A stretch of 64,000 nt of DNA from Glaciecola petra (GCF_031846345.1 NZ_JAVRHX010000001.1:1612001-1676000), one strand, 5' to 3'. Positions 7,734 to 17,327 are shown, numbered from the stretch's first letter. Numbers and translations: made by a program. Notes: generated from the sequence alone by a model not told the origin.

Positions 7734-8660
7734 TTAGTGTTTAAGTAAATTTACAATATCGCGTGCATCACGCATTCTTCTTAATTCTACAAACATTTCA
7801 CTGGCTTCGGGATATTGCAATTTTAAGTACGAAAACCACTGTTTGATGCGATTAGGGTAATAAAGTCCTTTTTCAGAATATATTTCATAGCCTGAATATT
7901 TTACCAACAAAGACTTTACCTGTTCCCAATTATAAGCTTGTTCGCCATATCTAATAGTATTCGCCAAATTGGGTAATGCCAAAGCACCTCTCCCCAACAT
8001 TATGTGCGGAGTATCGCTTTGAACTATGCAGTTTTCGGCATCTTGTGCCGACCAAATTTCGCCATTAGCAATAATTGGCAGCGTTGTATGTTGGCGGATT
8101 TTTGCAATCCAATCCCAATAAGCTGGGGGCTTATAGCCATCTTTTTTTGTTCTAGCATGCACTACTAATGACGATGCACCAGCACTTTCAATTGCTTGGG
8201 CATTTTCAATAGCAAGATGAGTATCCTCAAAGCCGAGTCTTATTTTTGCGGTGACTTCATGCTCTGCAGGAACGGCCTCTCGCACTGCTTTAACAATACG
8301 ATAGAGCTGCTCTGGGTATTGCAGCAGTACTGCCCCGCCTTTTGATTTATTAACGGTTTTTGCTGGGCACCCAAAGTTCAAATCGACACCATGGGAGCCT
8401 AAACGTATCGCTGTTAACGCATTTATAGCCAAGTATTCTGGATCTTGACCAAGTAACTGTACTTTGACTTTTGTTTTGTTAGACGTGTAACCACCGTCTT
8501 TTAATTCTGGACATAATCGGTAAAAGACCTTATCGGGAAGTTTAGTATTTACTACCCTTACGAATTCTGTCACACATAAATCAAAGCCGCCTATGGTAGA
8601 AAGCATGTCGCGCATTAAGTGGTCAACAACGCCTTGCATGGGAGCAAGTACTATCTGCAT
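7734..8660 (-). CDS. dusC: tRNA-dihydrouridine(16) synthase
   Basis: FMN-dependent enzyme that reduces uridine to dihydrouridine in the tRNA D-loop. The 308 residues match DusC length. Visible are the N-terminal APMQGVVDHLMRD flavin motif, the catalytic Cys98 in NFGCPAKTVNKSKGGA, and the VHARTKKDGYKPP and ANGEIWS segments. DusC rather than DusA/DusB is inferred from the MQGVVD start and the VNKSKGG loop. It begins 16 bases after the stop of the degenerate GGDEF gene and is likely cotranscribed with it. Confidence 0.92.
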   Translation of the reverse strand: MQIVLAPMQGVVDHLMRDMLSTIGGFDLCVTEFVRVVNTKLPDKVFYRLCPELKDGGYTSNKTKVKVQLLGQDPEYLAINALTAIRLGSHGVDLNFGCPAKTVNKSKGGAVLLQYPEQLYRIVKAVREAVPAEHEVTAKIRLGFEDTHLAIENAQAIESAGASSLVVHARTKKDGYKPPAYWDWIAKIRQHTTLPIIANGEIWSAQDAENCIVQSDTPHIMLGRGALALPNLANTIRYGEQAYNWEQVKSLLVKYSGYEIYSEKGLYYPNRIKQWFSYLKLQYPEASEMFVELRRMRDARDIVNLLKH

Positions 8661-8676
8661 GGATTTACTTCTCGGG

Positions 8677-10443
8677 CTAATCAGAGTTTAGACTGAGGGA
8701 TAACATTAAATTCTCTAGAATTTCGTCAACATCAGTAAATGATTCTGTTTCGTAATAAACACTCATACTTGAGTCTACGCTAATTGTTTTGTTACTACTT
8801 TCATTCTTAAAAGTTTTGCCTAACGCTTCTTTAACCCGTTCGAAAAAGGATTCTGCAGAGTCTTCTTCAATATCTGTCAGGCATAGTACAAACTGACTAG
8901 ACCCAATAATTCCTACAATATCCGAATCACGGGTCACATTTATCATCGTTTTTGTGATTTGTTTTAAAATATAATCGCGCTTATCTATGCCTATCTTTAA
9001 ATTGACTTGAGTAAAGTTAGCAATATCGAAAATAGCTAATGCGTTGGTTTTGCCGTTACTAGGAGCCGACAGTCTATTCAAACTAGAAATAAGGCTAGCG
9101 CCAGTCATCAACCCCGTTATAGCGTCTATTCCTTTTGAAGCGGACTGTTTACGAGAAAATAAATACAGCACCCCAAAAGCGATAACTACCAAAACAAGGC
9201 CAACTAGCAACCATATGCTTACGTGCTCACCTTCATGTTGACTTAATTGGTTTTCCAATAGCTTTATTTCGTTTTGTAATGACGATACATTTAATACCCG
9301 ATTAAACTCTTGTAGTTGAAGTTGTCTTCGTTTAAACAACTCGATAGTCGCCTCAAGATCTCTCGACGCAAGTTCGGTATTTCCCATAAACAAATGCAAC
9401 CTAGTCGAGAAATGAAGATAATCGGCATGATTTCTGACCTGATTAATGTATTGCTCAGATTCGTTCTCTTCTATTTGAATAAAATCTTGCAGGCAAGCTT
9501 TGTCTTGGTTCAATAAACAGAGTTCTGCTTCAAACCATCTTAAAAAACCAGCATAGACAACACTTTGGGTTTGATCTTTTATAGCTCGCCAGTTTACTAA
9601 CGTTGCTTCAAGTTTCTCTGAATTATTTTGAATGGCAAAAAACTTGGCTTCTGACAAATATTGAAGAAAGTTTGTTTGAACAGTATTTACATTTTGATTA
9701 AGCGCGATAAATCTTTCTAAAATTTGCTCTGCGTCTTCAATATTATGACTACTCATAGCTGCAGAAAAAGCACTAACCAAAATAGCTAATTTATTTTCAT
9801 CTGTATAAATTGATTCTGCTTTCTCTACCGCTAACAAATATTGTGCTTGCGCTAAAGAATGTAATCCTATTTTACTATAATATAACCCTACACGGTTATG
9901 TGCATGAGCCATAGCCGCTTGGTCACCCGAGACCGTCACCTTTTCTAAAAGGTCAAATATCTTAATCAACAGCTCATCTACTTCCGATTTACCATGACTA
10001 CATTCAGTCAATAAAGCGAGTGTTGCGCTTGTTTTTACATCAATATAACTTTCGGATGATAAGTCTTCTGCCAATCCATAATAAGTGCATTTGTCATCTA
10101 CGCCTTGTACATCATATATAAAACCGTATTGATAAATCGCTGATGCATAATAATGTGATTCTCTATCTACATCATCGCTTGCCATTAATACTTTTAGCAT
10201 TTCTTGAGCGTCTAAGAATTTACCTGCACAAATTAGAGCGTGGGTTTTTTGTGAATGCAATGCAAAACGCTGTTGGATACTAAGGTCGTCGCGCAATAAA
10301 ATAGCTTCTATTTCTGAAAGCTTTTCGGGTACAGGACAATCAAAAGTAGGTGTATACGATTCATCTATGAAGTCTTGAATTTCGTCTGCCTGTGCCATCG
10401 ATATAGACAAAACAAAAAGAGTAGCTAAAACACGCTTATACAT
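8677..10443 (-). CDS. Membrane sensor with degenerate GGDEF domain
   Basis: A 588-residue protein from ATG 10443 (MYKRVLATLF); a GTG at 10470 would add 9 residues before a good signal peptide and is less likely. Layout: signal peptide (1-19), a long helical, TPR-like periplasmic region (~20-400), one membrane segment (WLLVGLVLVVIAFGVLYLF, ~405-425), then a cytoplasmic GGDEF-like domain. The signature that should read GGDEF is GSSQF (~511-515), so diguanylate cyclase activity is unlikely. The preceding FDIANF also departs from the usual DxDxFK. It probably acts as a nucleotide-binding or purely regulatory module. It lies upstream of dusC. Confidence 0.85.
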   Translation of the reverse strand: MYKRVLATLFVLSISMAQADEIQDFIDESYTPTFDCPVPEKLSEIEAILLRDDLSIQQRFALHSQKTHALICAGKFLDAQEMLKVLMASDDVDRESHYYASAIYQYGFIYDVQGVDDKCTYYGLAEDLSSESYIDVKTSATLALLTECSHGKSEVDELLIKIFDLLEKVTVSGDQAAMAHAHNRVGLYYSKIGLHSLAQAQYLLAVEKAESIYTDENKLAILVSAFSAAMSSHNIEDAEQILERFIALNQNVNTVQTNFLQYLSEAKFFAIQNNSEKLEATLVNWRAIKDQTQSVVYAGFLRWFEAELCLLNQDKACLQDFIQIEENESEQYINQVRNHADYLHFSTRLHLFMGNTELASRDLEATIELFKRRQLQLQEFNRVLNVSSLQNEIKLLENQLSQHEGEHVSIWLLVGLVLVVIAFGVLYLFSRKQSASKGIDAITGLMTGASLISSLNRLSAPSNGKTNALAIFDIANFTQVNLKIGIDKRDYILKQITKTMINVTRDSDIVGIIGSSQFVLCLTDIEEDSAESFFERVKEALGKTFKNESSNKTISVDSSMSVYYETESFTDVDEILENLMLSLSLNSD

Positions 10444-10611
10444 ATGAAACAACTGATAACTCCAATACACAAAAAATATAAGATCAAACCGATTAATCTT
10501 AATCCAATAGCTTATTGCTTGGGACGAACAAACTCAAGCAAAATAAACAATGAAACTATACTTTCGTATAGTAAAATTTCGCATATGAATACTAAACTTA
10601 AGTCTTAGACA

Positions 10612-10640
10612 CAAAAAAACCAGCCAAATGGCTGGTTTCT
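10612..10640 (-). terminator. Rho-independent terminator of the tRNA-Ala/Glu/Glu operon
   Basis: On the minus strand AAACCAGCC-ATTT-GGCTGGTTT is followed by a run of T. It lies 6 bases after the last tRNA-Glu, in the right orientation. Confidence 0.85.
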
Positions 10641-10645
10641 TGAAA

Positions 10646-10721
10646 TGGCGTCCCCTAGGGGATTCGAACCCCTGTTACCGCCGTGAAAGGGCGGTGTCCT
10701 AGGCCTCTAGACGAAGGGGAC
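10646..10721 (-). tRNA. tRNA-Glu (TTC), copy 2
   Basis: A 76-nt gene with encoded CCA. The acceptor GTCCCC pairs with GGGGAC, the anticodon loop is CTTTCAC (anticodon TTC) and the T-loop is GTTCGAATC. It is identical to the copy at 10828-10903. Last gene of a tRNA-Ala-Glu-Glu transcript next to glutamyl-tRNA synthetase. Confidence 0.97.
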
Positions 10722-10827
10722 AAAACTTTCGTTTTGTCGAGTAACGACATTTAATCTACTTGATTTTGAGCCTAGTAAAATCAAGTTTAGCAAAACGCAT
10801 TTTCATCGCAACGTACGCTAACGAAAA

Positions 10828-10903
10828 TGGCGTCCCCTAGGGGATTCGAACCCCTGTTACCGCCGTGAAAGGGCGGTGTCCTAGGCCTCTAGACGAAGGG
10901 GAC
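10828..10903 (-). tRNA. tRNA-Glu (TTC), copy 1
   Basis: A 76-nt gene with encoded CCA and anticodon TTC, identical to 10646-10721. The 106-base spacer between the copies contains no other gene. Confidence 0.97.
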
Positions 10904-10924
10904 TATAAGTCCTTGTCAATGCTA

Positions 10925-11000
<76 letters not shown>

Positions 11001-11097
11001 TTTGCTACTTTACAACAACACTTGGGTTTCCATATCGCATCTAGCTAGTCACGGAGCCAAACCATAAAGTCAGCAGACTTCCTTGACAGCGGGGCGC

Positions 11098-11126
11098 ATT
11101 CTAGGCATCGAGCGGCTTTATGTCAA
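11098..11126 (-). promoter_or_regulatory. Sigma70 promoter with GC-rich discriminator for the tRNA operon
   Basis: On the minus strand: -35 TTGACA (11126-11121), 17-base spacer, -10 TAGAAT (11103-11098), immediately followed by GCGCCCCGC. That GC-rich discriminator is typical of stringently controlled stable-RNA promoters. It sits just after the gltX stop. Confidence 0.82.
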
Positions 11127-11134
11127 CGGTTTTT

Positions 11135-12544
11135 TTAAGAATTCTCTCTATTTTTAATGAATTCTAAAGCCTTGTTTATTCTTTGCACAACTTGCTTTTT
11201 AGACAATAGATGAAGCGTCACATCCAAAGAGGGTGAATTCCCTGCCCCAGTAACTGCAACTCTCAAGGGCATCCCCACCTTTCCCATTCCCACTTCTAAT
11301 TCTGTTGCGGTATTGTTAATCGCTTGTTGTATGTTTTCTGGCGTCCAACTTTCTAGATCAGATAATTTTGCTTGTACAGTCTCTAATGCTGTTCTCGCCA
11401 CCGGGCGTAAATGTTTTTTGGCCGCGTTGGCGTCAAACTCTTCGTATTCCTCGTAAAAATAACGACTTATTTCAGCTAACTGCTTTAGGGTGTCTACACG
11501 GTCAGCTTGCACTTTAATCACGTCTTCTAGAGCCGGCCCATTTTCAATACTAATACCTTCTTGTTCAAAGTGCCAAATTGCATGTTTAGCAACTTCTGAG
11601 CTAGCAAGTGTTTTTATGTAATGCTGATTCAGCCAAATAAGCTTGTCTGTATTAAAAGCACTGGCTGACTTACTAATATTTTCTAGAGAAAATAGCGTTA
11701 TCATTTCATCAACTGAAAATACTTCTTGGTCGCCGTGTGACCACCCTAGTCTAACTAAATAATTTATGACTGCTTGGGGTAAATAACCGTCGTCGCGATA
11801 TTGCATAACACTCACAGCACCATGGCGCTTGGATAACTTCTTACCATCGTCGCCCAATATCATCGATACATGGGCATAAGTCGGCACAGGTGCCTCTAAA
11901 GCATTTAGAATATTTATTTGTCGAGGCGTATTATTGATATGATCTTCACCGCGCACAACATGCGTTATTCCCATTTCCCAATCATCGATAACAACACAAA
12001 AGTTATACGTGGGTGCGCCATCGGTACGTCGAATAATTAAATCGTCAAGTTCCGAATTAGCAATACTAATTTCACCTCGAACTTTGTCATTGAACACGAC
12101 ATTTCCGTCCAGCGGGTTTTTAAACCTAATTACATAGGCTTGTCCTTCAGGATGATCGCTACGATCGCGCCAAGTGCCAGGATAGCGAGGTTTTTCTCCC
12201 TTAGCTTCTTGCTCTTCTCTTATTTTATTTAGTTCATCCATGCTCATGAAGCACTTATAAGCGAGGCCTTTTTCAAGCAGTACATCAATAAAATGATTGT
12301 AACGATCAAATCGCTCTGTTTGATAAAACGGAGCTTTATCGTGGTCTAGCCCTAACCATTGCATACCGTCTAAAATAGCTTGCTTGGCATCGTCTGTAGA
12401 GCGTTCAATATCAGTATCTTCGATTCTAAGCACAAATTCCCCGCCTTGGCTTTTTGCGAACAACCAAGAATAAAGTGCGGTTCGGGCACCACCCACATGA
12501 AGGTAGCCGGTAGGGCTTGGAGCAAATCGGGTAACAACTGACAT
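11135..12544 (-). CDS. gltX: Glutamyl-tRNA synthetase
   Basis: Class I aminoacyl-tRNA synthetase charging tRNA-Glu; cytoplasmic. It has 469 residues, as expected. The HIGH-type motif is in PSPTGYLHVGGAR (residues 10-22) and the KMSKS-type motif is KLSKRHGA near residue 240. The C-terminal anticodon-binding helical domain is intact. Its neighbours are tRNA-Ala/Glu genes downstream and tRNA-Val genes upstream, the same arrangement as in E. coli. Confidence 0.98.
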   Translation of the reverse strand: MSVVTRFAPSPTGYLHVGGARTALYSWLFAKSQGGEFVLRIEDTDIERSTDDAKQAILDGMQWLGLDHDKAPFYQTERFDRYNHFIDVLLEKGLAYKCFMSMDELNKIREEQEAKGEKPRYPGTWRDRSDHPEGQAYVIRFKNPLDGNVVFNDKVRGEISIANSELDDLIIRRTDGAPTYNFCVVIDDWEMGITHVVRGEDHINNTPRQINILNALEAPVPTYAHVSMILGDDGKKLSKRHGAVSVMQYRDDGYLPQAVINYLVRLGWSHGDQEVFSVDEMITLFSLENISKSASAFNTDKLIWLNQHYIKTLASSEVAKHAIWHFEQEGISIENGPALEDVIKVQADRVDTLKQLAEISRYFYEEYEEFDANAAKKHLRPVARTALETVQAKLSDLESWTPENIQQAINNTATELEVGMGKVGMPLRVAVTGAGNSPSLDVTLHLLSKKQVVQRINKALEFIKNRENS

Positions 12545-12738
12545 AAATAATCCTGAAAGTGAAAAACGCGCGTATTCTAACGTGTTGTGTAAATTAGCTA
12601 AAGCTGATTGTTCAAATAAATTACCTTTTCATACAAGAATTTGTAGACTTTTAATTTGACTAGTATAAGCAAGAGTTAATGATTAGCTTATTATTCAAGC
12701 AAATTTGTAAAATTTACGCCTTTTTTGCCAAAATCTGG

Positions 12739-12766
12739 TTGACACTTTTTACCGCAACTCTATAAT
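12739..12766 (+). promoter_or_regulatory. Sigma70 promoter for the tRNA-Val pair
   Basis: Consensus -35 TTGACA (12739-12744), 16-base spacer and consensus -10 TATAAT (12761-12766), 44 bases before the first tRNA-Val. The discriminator ACGCG is fairly GC-rich. Confidence 0.87.
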
Positions 12767-12810
12767 ACGCGTCCACTTCACACATACAGTGAGAAGTTGA
12801 AAATGATAAC

Positions 12811-12886
12811 GGACGCTTAGCTCAGTTGGGAGAGCATCGCCCTTACAAGGCGAGGGTCACTGGTTCAAGCCCAGTAGCGTCCACCA
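12811..12886 (+). tRNA. tRNA-Val (TAC), copy 1
   Basis: A 76-nt gene with encoded CCA. Acceptor GGACGCT/AGCGTCC; anticodon stem TCGCC/GGCGA with loop CTTACAA, anticodon TAC; T-loop GTTCAAGCC. Confidence 0.97.
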
Positions 12887-12913
12887 CTTTTTCTTCGACA
12901 GTTTCAAACAGAT

Positions 12914-12989
12914 GGACGCTTAGCTCAGTTGGGAGAGCATCGCCCTTACAAGGCGAGGGTCACTGGTTCAAGCCCAGTAGCGTCCACCA
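12914..12989 (+). tRNA. tRNA-Val (TAC), copy 2
   Basis: Identical to 12811-12886, 27 bases downstream and in the same transcript. No clear hairpin terminator follows. Confidence 0.97.
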
Positions 12990-13146
12990 CTCCCTACCTT
13001 TTTACACTTAACACGCTTTTTTCAAGTTCGGAAATCCTACAATCTTTCTAAACCGACACTACATTGACTACAAAATATAGCGAATCGGGTAAAGGCGCAG
13101 AAAGGGCCCAAGCGATTTTCCCTAAATTATCAATCTCGTGTAATCC

Positions 13147-14355
13147 TCAATAACGCTTTACTTGTTCAAACACCCTGTCAGGGCGATAAAATTCCAGCAT
13201 GCTATTGGGTTTATTTTGCATAATCTCTTGCGCCGCAAGCTTGCCAATTAATGGGGCTAAAGTCACGCCACTATGCGTCACAGCAATATATACATTAGGT
13301 GCATTCTTTGAGTAACCTAACACCGGATGACCATCCAGCGGCAATGGTCGCCAACCAATAAATACGTCCTTTATTTCGGCGTTTGACATTGCTGGAATGT
13401 ATTGAGTGGCAATATCAATAATACGCTGCGCATGTTGCTTTGCTAATATTTCGTTTGGATAACTATTTGGGCGATCAACTAAACGCACTTGATGCGCTTG
13501 AGTTTTAGGCGCTCCTTCCTGTTCTCCTAACACAATTGTGCCATCTAAGCGCTGATGAATGTGTACTCCCGGCGCTACCAAAATACCGTTTAAAAGGGGT
13601 TTCATTGGCTTACTAACTACAATTATACCCGGCGTGGTGCGTTGAGGTATTGATACTTTTGCGATAGACGCGATAACGTCAGAAGCTGCTCCTACAGCAA
13701 GCACCAATGTATGGTAGGGTAAATCACCACAGCTTGTTTTAGCGAAGGACTGTTCTGCACTTGTTTGAACACTCAACAGTTTACATGGGTATTTTACGGT
13801 TGCGCCTAATTGTTTTGCCGCTGTCAGCAACTTTTTGGTTGCCAACACAGGATCGACTGCCCCGTCTCTGGGTGAACTTGCTACAAACTTGGTATCACCA
13901 AATTGCACATTAGGTTCTCTTTGTTCTGCTTCGCTTAAGTCAAGTATTTCTGCGGGCTCACCCCAACGTTGCTGTTCAGCTATTTGTGCCACTAATTTTT
14001 GCTGACGCTCTGCAGCATCAAACCATTCAAGAGAGCCCTTAAACTTAACAGGAATACTTAACTTATTTGATATTTCATGCCAATAACGTGTGCTTTTCTG
14101 ATTGAGCGCATGATAATGCTGTGGTTGTTTTGCCCATGACGCGTTTATCCATGCAAAAGTACCTCTTGAGGAATGACTCGCGGGCCCTTCCATATCTATT
14201 ATCGTTACCTCTTTTCCAGCTAACGCTAGATGATAAGTAATCGAAGCGCCCACAATACCTGCTCCCACTACCACAACTCGTTTTTCTTCTGCAAGTGAAT
14301 GCCTCGCACTAATTGCCAGCATTACAATAATTATGAAACCAATAAATTTGTGCAT
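13147..14355 (-). CDS. FAD-dependent oxidoreductase (DadA/glycine oxidase-like)
   Basis: Flavoprotein of the DAO (D-amino-acid oxidase-like) family, 402 aa. The FAD-binding Rossmann motif VVVVGAGIVGASITYHLALA is at residues ~28-47, and the C-terminal TPGIIVV...IGWRPLPLDGHPVLGYS segment is typical of this fold. The first 22 residues (FIGFIIIVMLAISARHSLA) look like a signal peptide or anchor, unusual for the family and suggesting an envelope location. Likely oxidises an amino acid or a secondary amine; the substrate is not determinable. Divergent from no gene; LysR regulator follows upstream on the same strand. Confidence 0.85.
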   Translation of the reverse strand: MHKFIGFIIIVMLAISARHSLAEEKRVVVVGAGIVGASITYHLALAGKEVTIIDMEGPASHSSRGTFAWINASWAKQPQHYHALNQKSTRYWHEISNKLSIPVKFKGSLEWFDAAERQQKLVAQIAEQQRWGEPAEILDLSEAEQREPNVQFGDTKFVASSPRDGAVDPVLATKKLLTAAKQLGATVKYPCKLLSVQTSAEQSFAKTSCGDLPYHTLVLAVGAASDVIASIAKVSIPQRTTPGIIVVSKPMKPLLNGILVAPGVHIHQRLDGTIVLGEQEGAPKTQAHQVRLVDRPNSYPNEILAKQHAQRIIDIATQYIPAMSNAEIKDVFIGWRPLPLDGHPVLGYSKNAPNVYIAVTHSGVTLAPLIGKLAAQEIMQNKPNSMLEFYRPDRVFEQVKRY

Positions 14356-14454
14356 ACTCTTACCTCAAATTAAAAATACAGACCATAGACACCTGCACTA
14401 TTTACGCGGCAAACATTATCTTAAACTATATATGACAAGGTTTATTTAGTATTT

Positions 14455-15360
14455 TCAGTTCAATTGTGGCAACTCGCTAATTTTCTCAATTAAATAATCG
14501 ATAAACACCCTCACTTTAGGTGTTAAAACATTAGATTTTGGATAAATTAGCCAAACGGCTGATTCATCTTCTATGTGATAATCTGGCAGTACCCGCACCA
14601 GTGAGCCGTCGAGCAAATCTGTGTGAATGTTCCAAGTTGAACTCATACATATTCCAACACCGGCTTTTGCGGCAATTCGACTACTAGCCCCATCATCGCA
14701 AATAACTCTCGATTTAGCATGTGGCGGCGGAAATGAATGTAGATTCTTATTCGTTTTAGCACGCAACTTTCTGGGCTTAGTATGCATAAAAACCAATAAT
14801 TGATGTGACATTAAATCATCTGGCGTTTTAGGCATTCCATATTTTTCAATATAACTAGGGGAAGCACATAAAATTCTGGTATCACTAGCCAGCCTTCTGC
14901 CTATTAAACTGCTATCTGGCACAGCAAAATTTCGTAGCGCTAAATCATAGCCACCTTCTATTAAGCTAACCTGTGTATCCGATAGTCGCATTTCTAAATT
15001 AACCTGAGGATAACGTTCCAAAAACTCCGGTAAGATTGGCGCTATGTAAAGTTGCGCAAAGGTACTCGAAGCGGCGAATCGCAAGTTACCACTTATTTTT
15101 GTTGTACCGCGTCCTAATGCGGCAAGCGCATTGTCGTGTTGCGCCAAAATTTCGTTTGCAAAAGGCAAAAACTCTGTCCCTTCTACAGATAAAGTGACTT
15201 TACGAGTTGAACGATGGAATAAGTCTGCACCTAATTCAATTTCTAACTTTGAAAGCCGCGCACTAGCAACTGAAGGTACTAATCCAAGTTGACGGCCTGC
15301 CGCACTAATATTTAATGATTTTGCCGCCAATACAAAAAGCTGAATTGCTTTGATATCCAT
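14455..15360 (-). CDS. LysR-family transcriptional regulator
   Basis: DNA-binding regulator of 301 aa. The N-terminal winged helix-turn-helix (SLNISAAGRQLGLVPSVASA, residues ~15-34) is followed by a periplasmic-binding-like effector domain (LRFAASSTFAQLYIAPILPE onward). It belongs to the CrgA/AaeR-like branch by overall look. It is divergently oriented to the SDR gene at 15469, with a 108-base shared promoter region, so that SDR/MDR pair is the likely target. Confidence 0.93.
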   Translation of the reverse strand: MDIKAIQLFVLAAKSLNISAAGRQLGLVPSVASARLSKLEIELGADLFHRSTRKVTLSVEGTEFLPFANEILAQHDNALAALGRGTTKISGNLRFAASSTFAQLYIAPILPEFLERYPQVNLEMRLSDTQVSLIEGGYDLALRNFAVPDSSLIGRRLASDTRILCASPSYIEKYGMPKTPDDLMSHQLLVFMHTKPRKLRAKTNKNLHSFPPPHAKSRVICDDGASSRIAAKAGVGICMSSTWNIHTDLLDGSLVRVLPDYHIEDESAVWLIYPKSNVLTPKVRVFIDYLIEKISELPQLN

Positions 15361-15468
15361 TGATTATCCTTAAAAACAGAATTCTTATTTCATTTATACG
15401 TCATTTATACATTAATTGGAAAGTATTAGTATAAGCAAACAGTCAATCAATTGATCAGGATATGGGCC

Positions 15469-16287
15469 ATGAGCAAAACAATTTTATTAACCGGTGGTAC
15501 AGACGGCATAGGGTTTGAAACGGCAAAAAAGCTTGTTTTACGTGGGCACACAATCCTACTGCATGGACGCAATCCACAAAAGCTTGAGGATACAAAAGCG
15601 TTACTTATGCGTCTGAATAAATCTGCCCAGATACGAACATACCGAGCTGATTTTTCTAAGATGACAGAAGTAGAGCAGTTGATAAGGTCTATTACATCAG
15701 ACTATCAAAGTATAGATGTGCTTATTAACAATGCTGGAGTTTTCAAAACTAGCGCAACAATAAACGACGCGAATCTAGATGTACGTTTTATAGTAAACAC
15801 AATAGCGCCTTACGCCTTAACCAAAGGCCTTTTAAGCTTATTCGACAATACAAGTAGAGTGATTAATCTTTCTTCAGCGGCGCAATCAAGCGTTGACTTG
15901 GCAGCATTACAGGGAAAGAAAGTCATGTCGGATAACAACGCCTACGCGCAGAGTAAATTAGCGATTACCATGTGGACATTTCAATTAGCAGCATTACTTG
16001 GTGAAACTGGACCCTCTTTAATTGCTGTCAATCCCGCTTCTTTTCTGGGCAGCAAAATGGTGAAAGAGGCTTACGGCTCTGATGGCAAAGACCTCACTAT
16101 AGGTGCTGATATATTAGTTAATGCTGCCTTAAATGATGAGTTTGCTCATGTAAAAGGTCGGTATTTTGACAATGACATTGGTACATGGGCACAGCCGCAC
16201 ACGGACGCTCTAGACAACAGTAAAAATGAAGAGCTTGTAAATACCATTGAAGCAATCATTAAGCAGCTAAAACAACCTTCTCATTAA
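15469..16287 (+). CDS. Short-chain dehydrogenase/reductase
   Basis: NAD(P)-dependent SDR, 272 aa from ATG 15469; AGGA lies 8 bases upstream. A TTG at 15451 would add six unlikely residues. Motifs: TGGTDGIGFETAKK (cofactor, residues ~8-21), NNAG, active-site Ser in INLSSAAQ, and YAQSK with the catalytic Tyr/Lys. The substrate is unknown. The overall look resembles retinol-dehydrogenase-like SDRs. It is followed 42 bases later by an MDR gene and is divergent from LysR, which probably regulates both. Confidence 0.92.
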   Translation: MSKTILLTGGTDGIGFETAKKLVLRGHTILLHGRNPQKLEDTKALLMRLNKSAQIRTYRADFSKMTEVEQLIRSITSDYQSIDVLINNAGVFKTSATINDANLDVRFIVNTIAPYALTKGLLSLFDNTSRVINLSSAAQSSVDLAALQGKKVMSDNNAYAQSKLAITMWTFQLAALLGETGPSLIAVNPASFLGSKMVKEAYGSDGKDLTIGADILVNAALNDEFAHVKGRYFDNDIGTWAQPHTDALDNSKNEELVNTIEAIIKQLKQPSH

Positions 16288-16329
16288 CTCAAAACATAAA
16301 CCCATTAAATATTTAATAAGGAAAAATCA

Positions 16330-17316
16330 ATGAAAGCCATGATCGTAAAAGAATTTGGTGGCACTGACGCTTTTGAAAAAGCAGAGGTTCTGAAACCAGA
16401 AATCAAACCGGGTCATGTACTCGTCAAAATTGCTGCGTCTAGTGTAAATACTGTTGACACAATGATTCGTCAAATGGGTGCAGAACTACCATTATCACCA
16501 GCAGCGCCAGCAATATTAGGCATGGACTTTGCTGGCACCGTTGAAGCCTTAGGCGAAGGCGTAAATAGGTTTAACATTGGTGATGAGGTTTATGGGTGTG
16601 CTGGTGGTTTGGCCGATCTACCCGGTACACTTGCTGAATATATTGTTGCTGATACAAATTTAATTTCCTTAAAACCTACTAATTTGTCGATGAGAGAATC
16701 AGCCGCACTGCCGCTTGTTGGCATCACAGCCTACGAAGGCTTAGTGAGAGCTGGAGTAAAAGCAGAACAGAGTGTTTTGGTGCATGGTGGTACAGGCGGT
16801 GTAGGTCATGTGGCAGTGCAATTAGCAAAACACTTTGGCGCTGATGTATATTCAAGCTGTGGAAGTGACGAGCAATTTACTTTGATTGAAAGCTTAGGCG
16901 CAACCCCTATCAATTATCGCAACGAAAGCGTTGAAAGTTACGTCCAAAAACACACCAATGGAAATGGCTTCGATGTCATATTTGACTCTGTTGGAGGGGC
17001 GAATATGACTAACTCTTTTGAAGCAGCAGCATTGAATGGACAAATTGCCACCACCGTTTCAATGCTAGAAATTGACCTCACAACTGCTCATTTTAAAGGC
17101 TTGTCACTTCATGTGGTATTTATGCTTATTCCCATGTTGCACAACTATAAACGCCAAGAGCATGCTAAAATTTTACATACATTAGCAACAATTTGCGAGC
17201 AAGGTAAGCTAAAACCTCTTCTTGATGAAACCGCATTTACGCTGGAAGATATTGGAAAAGCGCATGAACGTTTAAGCAGCGGCAAGGCGATTGGTAAAGT
17301 AGTCGTAAGCGTATAG
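16330..17316 (+). CDS. Zinc-independent MDR alcohol dehydrogenase / quinone oxidoreductase
   Basis: Medium-chain dehydrogenase/reductase, 328 aa, quinone-oxidoreductase-like. Rossmann motif HGGTGGVGHVAVQLAKHFGA lies at residues ~155-174; the structural-zinc Cys cluster is absent. RBS AAGGA lies upstream of ATG 16330. It forms a two-gene unit with the SDR. Relatives reduce alpha,beta-unsaturated ketones/aldehydes or quinones using NADPH. Confidence 0.9.
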   Translation: MKAMIVKEFGGTDAFEKAEVLKPEIKPGHVLVKIAASSVNTVDTMIRQMGAELPLSPAAPAILGMDFAGTVEALGEGVNRFNIGDEVYGCAGGLADLPGTLAEYIVADTNLISLKPTNLSMRESAALPLVGITAYEGLVRAGVKAEQSVLVHGGTGGVGHVAVQLAKHFGADVYSSCGSDEQFTLIESLGATPINYRNESVESYVQKHTNGNGFDVIFDSVGGANMTNSFEAAALNGQIATTVSMLEIDLTTAHFKGLSLHVVFMLIPMLHNYKRQEHAKILHTLATICEQGKLKPLLDETAFTLEDIGKAHERLSSGKAIGKVVVSV

Positions 17317-17327
17317 TAAATAGCGCA

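Noticed and set aside
10554..10571. Short palindrome CTATAC-TTTC-GTATAG
   Set aside because: Only 6 bp of AT-rich stem without a T-run; not distinguishable from chance.
10646..10903. Direct repeats that could suggest a CRISPR or transposon
   Set aside because: They are two complete tRNA-Glu genes; spacing and fold explain the repeat.
12826..13011. Open frame of about 61 codons with an internal duplication
   Set aside because: It runs through the two identical tRNA-Val genes; the duplicated peptide is just the tRNA repeat translated.
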